NCBI RefSeq assembly: GCF_034259425.1
Contig: NZ_JAXIVU010000031.1
Span: 1-10,064, forward strand
Source: Denitrificimonas halotolerans
Lineage (GTDB): Bacteria > Pseudomonadota > Gammaproteobacteria > Pseudomonadales > Pseudomonadaceae
DNA: 10,064 bases
Direction of reading: 5' to 3'
The notes under the pieces are model-generated. The model worked only from the letters and a program-made list of their open reading frames with translations, was not told the DNA's origin and did no database searches. Numbering within the stretch: position 1 is the first letter of the stretch; each line of letters opens with the position of its first letter. A program made the position numbers and the translations under genes. Shown piece by piece: positions 1 to 5,333 of the stretch.

Positions 1-1
1 A

Positions 2-100
2 GATTACATTAGCTACTATAACAACGAACGAATCATGCTTAATTTAAAGATGAGCCCTGCTCAATACAGAGCTCAGTACCTAAGTAAAAGCGTGGCTTAA
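2..100 (+). CDS. IS3-family transposase OrfB, C-terminal fragment
   Basis: This open frame enters from the left edge and encodes 32 residues before a TAA at 98-100. It contains Asp-Tyr-Ile-x-Tyr-Tyr-Asn-Asn-Glu-Arg, then Met-Ser-Pro-Ala-Gln-Tyr-Arg. This is the conserved C-terminal tail of IS3-family (rve/DDE integrase fold) transposases, where YYN.ER is followed by SP.QYR. The catalytic DDE residues would lie upstream, outside the window. In IS3 elements OrfB is normally made as an OrfAB fusion by -1 frameshifting, which cannot be checked here. The stop codon abuts the terminal repeat, as is usual in this family. The protein is partial because of the window edge, and there is no sign that it is broken. 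Confidence 0.85.
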   Translation, partial: DYISYYNNERIMLNLKMSPAQYRAQYLSKSVA

Positions 101-126
101 GAGTCCAAGAAAAGGGGTTCACTCCA
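101..126 (+). repeat. Probable right terminal inverted repeat of IS3-family element
   Basis: Directly after the transposase stop there is a purine-rich stretch with GTCCAAG, AGGGG and a terminal TCCA. Read from the outside on the minus strand it begins TGGAGTGAACCCC, which fits IS3-family ends that start with TG and carry a run of C. The partner left end is outside the window, so the exact boundary is inferred. Confidence 0.55.
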
Positions 127-392
127 CTGACCTAGGTAGGACTGAATTGCTCATGCATGAGCAGACAGTGGTTTAGTTCTGGGTTGCAGCACCAGGCAGT
201 TTAGTGGGTGTGTCGCAGCTTGGCATTGATGTTGAAATTGTGCAGATATCGGCCGTTATTGTTTTTTCATTACAAATATCAACTTAAGTGTTGTTTTTAG
301 TGCTTTGGTACAGAGTATAAAGAATACTTCGTGGTCATCTTTTTTCATCGTATAGTGGAGCTAGAATTTATTTAAGATATAGGTCAAGAGGT
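127..392. other. Intergenic region between IS end and ndh, with candidate promoter boxes
   Basis: No convincing coding frame is seen. The region contains the palindrome at 148-163 (listed separately) and an AT-rich stretch before ndh. Possible -10 boxes for ndh are TATAAA at 316-321 (with TTGTTT at 291-296, spacing 19) and TATAGT at 351-356. Neither has a good -35 at ideal spacing, so the promoter is not assigned with confidence. The IS end lies about 270 bases upstream of ndh, so the native ndh control region may be partly replaced. Confidence 0.3.
148..163. repeat. 16-bp perfect palindrome (TGCTCATGCATGAGCA)
   Basis: The 16 bases read identically on both strands. The palindrome lies 21 bp beyond the inferred end of the left IS element and about 230 bp upstream of ndh. 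It could be a binding site for a dimeric regulator or a leftover of IS insertion or excision. It has no loop and no T-run, so it does not look like a terminator. I do not recognise a specific regulator consensus. Confidence 0.6.
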
Positions 393-1691
393 ATGTTACA
401 TAACATCGTTGTAGTGGGCGGCGGAGCCGGAGGGCTAGAGTTGGCAACACGCCTAGGGCGCACTCTAGGGAAGCGCAAACAGGCAAAAATCACTTTGGTA
501 GATGCTCATTTGACACATATCTGGAAGCCATTACTGCATGAGGTTGCAACGGGCTCACTGAACAGTACCGATAATGAGTTGAATTATGTGGCGCAAGCTA
601 AGTGGAATGGTTTTGAATTTCAAATTGGGCGCCTTTGCGGTATCAACCGAGAGAATCAAACCATTGAGCTCAGTGCAACCCTGGATGAGCAAGGGCAAGA
701 GCTAGTACCGGCACGTTACTTGAGTTATGACACCTTGGTGATTGCTGTGGGGAGTTTAACCAATGATTTTGGTACCTGTGGTGCAGCGGAGCACTGTATT
801 TTCCTTGACAGCCCGCAACATGCACTGAGCTTTCACAAGCGTTTGCTGGGGGAGTATTTAACAGCTCACGCAAGAGGGAATAACGATCATCAAGTCAATA
901 TTGCCATTGTGGGGGCGGGTGCTACAGGTGTGGAGTTGGCAGCTGAATTACGTCGAGCTTCGCAGCAGTTGTTTCTCTATGGTTTAGATAATATAAAGCC
1001 AGATAACATGAATATTACTATTCTTGAGGCTGGGCCGCGAGTATTACCTGCATTGTCGGATAAAATTGCAAGCCAAGTGCACCAACAGCTTTTGAAGTTG
1101 GGTGTGGAGATTAAACTGTCAGCTGCCGTAGAGGAAGTTACTGCAGAAGGAATGCGAACCCAAGATGGGGGGGTTGTTCCTGCAACTTTAAAGGTTTGGG
1201 CTGCTGGGATTCGTGGGCCCGATTTTTTATCACAGATGGATGGTTTAGAAAGTAATCGTATTAATCAATTAGTGGTTCGCCCTACTTTGCAAACGACTTT
1301 AGATGACAATGTGTTTGCTATCGGGGACTGTGCTGCTTGTCCTTTATTTATCGGAAGTGATAAAAATGTACCTCCTCGAGCGCAATCAGCGCATCAGCAG
1401 GCTAGTTTTTTAGCGCGGTCTTTAGCGCTAAAGCTACGAGGTCAAGCTTTGCCTAGCTATAAATATCGAGATTACGGCTCTTTGGTATCGTTGTCGCAAT
1501 ACAGCGCTGTGGGTAATATTATGGGTGGTTTAATACGTACGGTAAGTGTTGAGGGGTGGATGGCACGGATGTTTTACGTGTCTTTATATCGTATGCACCA
1601 AGTGGCTCTGTATGGTGTGTTTCGCACCGGTTTGATTATGCTCAGTGACCGTATTGGGCGCCGCACCCATCCACGCATGAAACTGCACTAG
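393..1691 (+). CDS. ndh: Type II NADH:quinone oxidoreductase (NDH-2)
   Basis: This single-subunit, peripheral membrane flavoenzyme passes electrons from NADH to quinone at the cytoplasmic face of the inner membrane without proton pumping. The 432 residues match the usual length (about 430). An N-terminal FAD Rossmann motif with GGGAGG lies at residues 9-14. The second, NADH-binding Rossmann motif GAGATG lies at 174-179 and is followed by V-E-L. The C-terminal FAD contact NVFAIGD is at 306-312, and the quinone-site motif AQSAHQQ is at 330-336. The last 70 or so residues are rich in aromatic and basic residues, as in the membrane-anchoring tail of the family. The ATG at 393 has purine-rich AGGTCAAGAGG just upstream and sits only a few residues before the dinucleotide motif, so the start is secure. 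The gene stands alone, convergent with the methyltransferase gene that follows. Confidence 0.95.
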   Translation: MLHNIVVVGGGAGGLELATRLGRTLGKRKQAKITLVDAHLTHIWKPLLHEVATGSLNSTDNELNYVAQAKWNGFEFQIGRLCGINRENQTIELSATLDEQGQELVPARYLSYDTLVIAVGSLTNDFGTCGAAEHCIFLDSPQHALSFHKRLLGEYLTAHARGNNDHQVNIAIVGAGATGVELAAELRRASQQLFLYGLDNIKPDNMNITILEAGPRVLPALSDKIASQVHQQLLKLGVEIKLSAAVEEVTAEGMRTQDGGVVPATLKVWAAGIRGPDFLSQMDGLESNRINQLVVRPTLQTTLDDNVFAIGDCAACPLFIGSDKNVPPRAQSAHQQASFLARSLALKLRGQALPSYKYRDYGSLVSLSQYSAVGNIMGGLIRTVSVEGWMARMFYVSLYRMHQVALYGVFRTGLIMLSDRIGRRTHPRMKLH

Positions 1692-1751
1692 AGTGGACAG
1701 GGGTACCCACTGTGAAGCGGAGTGTAGGCGAAAGGCGTGAGGCTCATGCGA

Positions 1752-2489
1752 TTAATTGCGTAGCTGATACATCAAAATACCTGCAGCAATACTGACATTA
1801 AGCGATTCAGCCTGCCCATAGATAGGGATTTTAATGCGATGGTCGGCTAACTTTAATACTTCTGATGAAATACCTGCACCCTCATTGCCCATAATTAACG
1901 CGATTTTATCGAGTGGACCTAGTGTATTGTACGGGATAGAGTCCTCTAAGGCGCTAGCGAGTACGCTGTAGTGCTGTTTTTTTAACTGAGGGAGTAACTC
2001 AGATAAATCGGCTTCAAGTACAGGGATGTGAAAGATCGAGCCTTGTGAGGCGCGTATCACTTTGTCGTTGTATAAATCGACAGTGCCTTTGCCGAGCACA
2101 ACTTGAGAAAAGCCAGCAGCATCGGCGGTGCGGATCATAGTGCCAAGATTGCCTGGGTCTTGAACTTGATCGATCAGTAACAAGTAATTACCACTGATGG
2201 TTTTGGGGGGAGGCATGTTCACTACAGCTGCAATGCCTTGCGGGGCTTCGGTTTGGCTTATGGCAGCGAAAACTTGGCGATCTACAAGGATAGGCGTTTG
2301 TCCTGCAAGCCAGTTTGGCAGCTCAATGCCATTCTGCGCGATGATGCTTTCTAACTGCCAACCGCTATTCAGGGCATCTTCCAGTAAATGAAAACCTTCA
2401 ATCAGAAACGACTGTGTGCGTACACGGTGTTTTTTGCTGTGTAGTTTAATCCAATTTTTGACTTGGCTGTTTTGCGTGGAAGTAATCAA
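1752..2489 (-). CDS. TrmH/SpoU-family RNA 2'-O-methyltransferase
   Basis: The protein is a SPOUT-class enzyme that transfers a methyl group from S-adenosylmethionine to a ribose 2'-OH, most likely in rRNA or tRNA. Its 245 residues have two parts: an N-terminal substrate-binding domain (about 1-95) and the trefoil-knot catalytic domain. Motif 1, DQVQDPGNLGTMIRT (107-121), carries the conserved Asn114 and Arg120; motif 2, IMGNEGAG, is at 199-206; motif 3, with IPIYGQAESLNVSIA (221-235), includes Ser229 and Asn231. The start is TTG at 2487-2489, with AGGA (complement of 2499-2502) nine bases upstream; no better start is in frame and the N-terminus aligns with family beginnings. The overall pattern resembles the YsgA type known from Bacillota more than RlmB or TrmH of enterics, so the exact RNA target is left open. 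It is convergent with ndh. Confidence 0.93.
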   Translation of the reverse strand: MITSTQNSQVKNWIKLHSKKHRVRTQSFLIEGFHLLEDALNSGWQLESIIAQNGIELPNWLAGQTPILVDRQVFAAISQTEAPQGIAAVVNMPPPKTISGNYLLLIDQVQDPGNLGTMIRTADAAGFSQVVLGKGTVDLYNDKVIRASQGSIFHIPVLEADLSELLPQLKKQHYSVLASALEDSIPYNTLGPLDKIALIMGNEGAGISSEVLKLADHRIKIPIYGQAESLNVSIAAGILMYQLRN

Positions 2490-2510
2490 ATTGATCTGTC
2501 CTACGAAGGA

Positions 2511-2639
2511 ATGCGAGTAAAAGCTGCGCTGGTGAGCGCTGTTAATGCTAGTGCGACCTCATGTCTAGGGTGTGAGTCGAATGAGGTTGGCTCAATAAAA
2601 CCTACATGGGTGGCTGCTTGGCGCCGGAGGATACAGTGA
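2511..2639 (+). CDS. Possible 42-residue ORF upstream of a small membrane ORF (doubtful)
   Basis: An ATG at 2511 opens a 42-codon frame that ends at TGA 2637-2639. A purine-rich GAAGGA abuts the ATG with no spacer, which is poor for initiation. The product has an Ala/Val-rich start, a CLGC pair around residues 18-21, and an Arg-rich end; I recognise no family. Its only support is that the stop overlaps the GTG start of the next small ORF as GTGA, an arrangement typical of translational coupling. Chance is a likely explanation. Confidence 0.15.
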   Translation: MRVKAALVSAVNASATSCLGCESNEVGSIKPTWVAAWRRRIQ

Positions 2640-2746
2640 TAGGAGCATTTGAGCAGATATGGATTTTAGCATTTATTCATATCTTAGGCTTAGTTTATTG
2701 GGCTGTGTTGGTCTCAACAGTCAGTAAGTGGGAGCTGCTGAGCTGA
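2636..2746 (+). CDS. Possible small single-span membrane protein (36 aa)
   Basis: A GTG at 2636 is preceded by a perfect GGAGG at 2626-2630 with a five-base spacer, the best ribosome-binding site in this intergenic region. The 36-residue product starts with a short polar head, continues with a hydrophobic stretch from about residue 8 to 27 rich in Ile, Leu, Val and Trp, and ends with a short tail containing Lys31 and Glu33. This is the profile of a single transmembrane segment. An in-frame ATG at 2606 would give 46 residues but has no Shine-Dalgarno sequence. I do not recognise a family. The frame could be a small membrane protein, a leader peptide or a chance ORF. Confidence 0.33.
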   Translation: MIGAFEQIWILAFIHILGLVYWAVLVSTVSKWELLS

Positions 2747-3034
2747 GCCTTGTACTGTATTGGCAAAGTTGTGCCGGTAAGTCGAGTATGTAAGAAGTTG
2801 GTGTGTCGGGAGTTAAATGATGATTAGGATTTGCTGAACCGTGGTTTTGCTCTGAGGCTTTCTGAGATATATAACAGTTTTCTGCAATATTTCGCTGTGA
2901 GTCTAGGCATGCAAAGGATGAGAAGGGACTTAAGTTGATCGCCCGCATAGATAAATCGAGCAGTTCTTGTTTGGATGGTGAAACAGTATGTAGCGTTGCG
3001 TGCAATACTGATGAGTCATAAATAGACTTTCAGG
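2747..3034. other. Intergenic stretch with no supported gene
   Basis: Between the possible small ORF and the sulfite dehydrogenase promoter region I see no coding frame with a credible start and composition, no RNA gene and no repeat. A 94-codon minus-strand frame here (2721-3005) would begin with TTG and has an ordinary low-complexity composition; it is treated as chance. Confidence 0.4.
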
Positions 3035-3043
3035 TGCTATAAA
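3035..3043 (+). promoter_or_regulatory. Candidate extended -10 promoter for the sulfite dehydrogenase operon
   Basis: TG at 3035-3036, one base, then TATAAA at 3038-3043 forms an extended -10 element. The matching -35 position (GTCATA at 3015-3020, spacing 17) is weak, as is allowed with an extended -10. Transcription would begin near 3050, leaving a leader of about 70 bases before the ATG at 3122. The call rests on sequence only. Confidence 0.35.
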
Positions 3044-3121
3044 TGGGTTGCAAGCCGTTCAACATTGGTTATAGTCACAAAGAAACATAACAATAAAAAT
3101 AAAGTGCAATGGGAGATCAGT

Positions 3122-4465
3122 ATGGAACATAAAAATGATAAAAAAACCTTAGATCAGTACAGTAAAGGGTTGCATGAACTGTACGCAGAGAACCCAATAA
3201 AAGCTGATGAGATTGTCTGGAATCGCGAAACGGATCAAGATACACGAAGAGGGTTTTTGAAAAGAAGTGGTTTACTGGCAATGGTGACCGCAGTGGGTGC
3301 TAGTATTCCTTTCGCAAAAAACATGCCTGCTGGCTTGATTCCTGCAGCTTATGCACAGTCGGATGAACCCTTCATTTTGGAAGGTAAAGAAGGGTTGAAA
3401 GTGTTGAATGATCGGCCCATTAATGCAGAGACACCACCGCATTTGTTGGATGATGAAGTCACTCCGGCTAAACATATGTTTGTGCGTAACAATGGTTTGC
3501 CGCCAGAGCTCAAGGATTTAGACTCAGAGACTTGGACATTGGAGATTGCGGGTGAGTCGTGTGTGACACCGACTACTTTTACTTTGGCTGAACTCAAGTC
3601 GCGATTTAAGCATTATACCTATCAGCTAACACTTGAATGTGGTGGTAATGGCCGTAGCGAATTCACACCAGCAGCCAGTGGTAATCAGTGGAGTACTGGA
3701 GCGGTAGCATGTCCTACCTTTACGGGGGTACGTTTGCGTGATGTGCTTGAGGCCTGTGGCATTAAAGATGATGCTGTCTATATTGGCTATTATGCAGCAG
3801 ATGTGCATCTCAGTCGTGACCCAAGTAAGCAAGCAATTTCTCGTGGTGTGCCCATGTCCAAAGCGTTAGAAGATGAGACACTGATCGCTTGGGCGATGAA
3901 TGATGAAGATATCCCGTACTTAAATGGCTATCCGTTGCGTCTAGTGTGCGGTGGTTGGCCGGCGTCCACTTCCGGTAAATGGCTGAATAAAATTGTAATA
4001 CGAAACAAAATCCATGATGGTAATAAAATGGCGCCTCCTGCTTATAGTGTACCGAAATACCCTGTGGCGCCAGGCACTAAAGTACCCAATGAAGATATGG
4101 AAATCATCGGTTCGATGCCAGTGAAGTCACTGATTACATTTCCGAAAACAGGTATCAGTCATCAGTTTAGTAAACCTTTAACTGTACGTGGGCATGCTTG
4201 GGCGGGTGATTTAGAAGTTAGTGAAATGTATGTGTCGATCGATTTTGGTGTGACCTGGCAAAAAGCGCAGTTGCGAGCACCTGTTAATCGCTTGGCATGG
4301 CAGCATTGGACTAGTGAACTGACTTTTCCTGAAAAAGGTTATTATGAAGTGTGGGCTAGGGCAGTAGATAATGAAGGAAAATCCCAGCCAATGGTGGTTG
4401 CCGGTTGGAACCCTAAAGGTTATTTAAACAATGCTTGTCACCGCATTGCGGTACAAATTGTTTAG
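3122..4465 (+). CDS. Periplasmic sulfite dehydrogenase, molybdenum subunit (SorA/SoxC family)
   Basis: A sulfite oxidase-family molybdoenzyme, predicted to oxidise sulfite to sulfate in the periplasm. The frame extends upstream to a TTG at 3065, but the ATG at 3122 has GGGAG at 3111-3115 with six-base spacing, giving 447 residues. A twin-arginine signal, TRRGFLKRSG at 41-50, is followed by a hydrophobic stretch and a likely cleavage site after AYA (76-78), so the folded cofactor-loaded protein is exported by Tat. The Mo-pterin domain follows. Cys173 in LECGGNGR (171-178) is the expected molybdenum ligand, and CGGWPASTSGKWL at 276-288 is a conserved segment of the family. Residues about 330-447 form the Ig-like dimerisation domain. 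The N-terminal stretch of 41 residues before the two arginines is long for a Tat signal. The next gene, a small cytochrome c, points to a SorAB-like sulfite:cytochrome c oxidoreductase; SoxC is the alternative. Confidence 0.92.
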   Translation: MEHKNDKKTLDQYSKGLHELYAENPIKADEIVWNRETDQDTRRGFLKRSGLLAMVTAVGASIPFAKNMPAGLIPAAYAQSDEPFILEGKEGLKVLNDRPINAETPPHLLDDEVTPAKHMFVRNNGLPPELKDLDSETWTLEIAGESCVTPTTFTLAELKSRFKHYTYQLTLECGGNGRSEFTPAASGNQWSTGAVACPTFTGVRLRDVLEACGIKDDAVYIGYYAADVHLSRDPSKQAISRGVPMSKALEDETLIAWAMNDEDIPYLNGYPLRLVCGGWPASTSGKWLNKIVIRNKIHDGNKMAPPAYSVPKYPVAPGTKVPNEDMEIIGSMPVKSLITFPKTGISHQFSKPLTVRGHAWAGDLEVSEMYVSIDFGVTWQKAQLRAPVNRLAWQHWTSELTFPEKGYYEVWARAVDNEGKSQPMVVAGWNPKGYLNNACHRIAVQIV

Positions 4466-4474
4466 GAGGTGATT

Positions 4475-4843
4475 ATGCTACGTCCTATTGCTGTAACCGT
4501 GTTGGCGTTTGGCTTGGGAATGTCGGCGAGCTCAGTGCTAGCCGCCGAGGTTGATCCGAGCACAGGTTTTATTATCGCACCAGGTTGGGAGAGTGTTCGT
4601 AACAATTGCGTTGCTTGTCATTCAGCAACCTTAGTTACACAAAACAGTGGTAGTCGTGAACATTGGCTATCTTTAATTCGGTGGATGCAAGATGGTCAGG
4701 GGCTTTGGCAATTTGATCCTCTCACAGAAAATACTATTTTGAATTATTTGACTGAAAACTATGGGCCTAAACAAGATGCTCGTCGTCCGGCTTTGCGTAT
4801 AGATGAACTGCCGGTAAATCCATATCGAGCTAAACAGTCTTAA
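4475..4843 (+). CDS. Small periplasmic monohaem cytochrome c, partner of sulfite dehydrogenase
   Basis: The protein is probably the electron-accepting haem subunit of the sulfite dehydrogenase (SorB-like). A GTG at 4469 is also in frame, but it lies within the Shine-Dalgarno sequence. The AGGAGG at 4464-4469 overlaps the stop codon of the upstream gene and sits five bases before the ATG at 4475, so the ATG is chosen (122 residues). A Sec signal peptide (1-23, ending VLA) precedes a mature protein of about 99 residues. The single haem-attachment motif CVACH is at 45-49, and Met71 is a candidate axial ligand. The gap to the upstream stop is nine bases, so the two genes are surely co-transcribed and probably translationally coupled. 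The mature size is near that of SorB and far below the large SoxD, which favours a SorAB-type complex. Confidence 0.92.
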   Translation: MLRPIAVTVLAFGLGMSASSVLAAEVDPSTGFIIAPGWESVRNNCVACHSATLVTQNSGSREHWLSLIRWMQDGQGLWQFDPLTENTILNYLTENYGPKQDARRPALRIDELPVNPYRAKQS

Positions 4844-5031
4844 GTCTGTTTGGCCTTGAGGTTGCCTTTTCGGAGGGTGTAAGGCTCTCTGATGAGGCGC
4901 ATTGTGGCGTGGGTCAAGCTTATACAGGATGTTACTAACAGCATTAAAATCTGATATGGGCTAGAATATTGTTTCAAATTAAAAGCTTCAATAGCATCTC
5001 AGCGCTGTATGGGAGGGCGGACAGCTTTCCC
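4844..5031. other. Intergenic region between cytochrome gene and SRP RNA promoter
   Basis: I see no coding frame, repeat or clear intrinsic terminator. A short GC-rich stretch ending in TTTT near 4855-4870 does not form a good stem. The region becomes AT-rich toward the SRP RNA promoter. Confidence 0.4.
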
Positions 5032-5059
5032 TTGTATCTTTTCTTTAAATGAGTACAAT
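5032..5059 (+). promoter_or_regulatory. Candidate sigma-70 promoter of the SRP RNA gene
   Basis: The -10 box TACAAT at 5054-5059 matches consensus at five of six positions. TTGTAT at 5032-5037, 16 bases upstream, serves as -35. The following AGCAGCGC is a GC-rich discriminator of the kind found at growth-rate-controlled stable-RNA promoters. Transcription would begin near 5066, about 26 bases before the mature RNA, leaving a short 5' leader. Confidence 0.5.
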
Positions 5060-5064
5060 AGCAG

Positions 5065-5090
5065 CGCACCATATCTTTGGTGTGCGTTTT
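5065..5090 (+). other. Leader hairpin of the SRP RNA precursor
   Basis: CACCA at 5067-5071 pairs with TGGTG around 5078-5082 across a six-base loop. CG at the outer end also pairs with the CG near 5085-5086, across a two-base TG bulge. TTTT follows at 5087-5090, so the structure looks like a small intrinsic terminator placed exactly between the promoter and the mature RNA. It is more likely part of a 5' leader removed in processing, as RNase P does for the E. coli 4.5S precursor. A role in attenuation is possible but not shown. Confidence 0.35.
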
Positions 5091-5091
5091 A

Positions 5092-5206
5092 TGGCGACCC
5101 CGTCGGTCCCCTCGCAACGATTATCCGTGAACCCGGTCAGGCCTGGAAGGGAGCAGCCGTAGCGGTGACATTGTGTGCCGGGGTGTGGCTGGCGGAGGTT
5201 GCCACC
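5092..5206 (+). ncRNA. ffs: Signal recognition particle RNA (4.5S RNA)
   Basis: This is the RNA scaffold that binds Ffh and FtsY in co-translational targeting of membrane proteins. The SRP apical domain is clear at 5135-5158: GGTCAGG, the GGAA tetraloop at 5145-5148, and the conserved internal loop AGCAGCC. Compared with the E. coli sequence, a stem pair beside the loop has changed from T-A to C-G (5142 with 5151), a compensating change that supports the fold. The downstream arm has TGTGCCGGGGTGTGGCTGGC, close to the E. coli 3' arm. The ends pair: GGCGACC at 5093-5099 with GGTTGCC at 5197-5203. The length of about 115 bases is normal for the short bacterial form. It lies upstream of dnaX, as in Pseudomonas. 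Exact ends are inferred from pairing. Confidence 0.93.
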
Positions 5207-5333
5207 TTACTTATCTAAGCAGTTATATCCTCATATTACTCAAAAAAGCCCACTCCTAGAGCGTATTGCGGATGCAATTTATGCTGCGCTCCGTTAGCAT
5301 GAGTGTCTGTTTTCTTACAGGTATTTGGTTGCT

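Larger units (their letters stand above)
1..126 (+). mobile_element. Right end of an IS3-family insertion sequence (cut by window edge)
   Basis: The segment holds the last codons of an IS3-family OrfB transposase, followed directly by a sequence that looks like the element's right terminal repeat and ends in TCCA at 126. Only the 3' end lies in the window, so the element's length, intactness and direct repeats cannot be judged. Its end differs from that of the IS3-like element at the right edge of the window, so the two seem to be different elements in the same orientation. Confidence 0.8.

Noticed and set aside
1692..1712. AGTGG...CCACT inverted repeat between the convergent ndh and methyltransferase genes
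   Set aside because: The stem has only five pairs and no T-run on either strand, so it is too weak to call a bidirectional terminator.
2721..3005. 94-codon minus-strand frame in the intergenic region
   Set aside because: It would start at TTG, no convincing ribosome-binding site is apparent, the product has no recognisable domain or membrane pattern, and it overlaps the end of the better supported small plus-strand frame.
4850..4872. Possible terminator after the cytochrome c gene (GGC...GCC followed by TTTT)
   Set aside because: The arms pair for only about three bases before mismatches, so there is no stable stem.
5009..5218. 69-codon frame across the SRP RNA
   Set aside because: The sequence is explained by the conserved 4.5S RNA structure; the frame is incidental.
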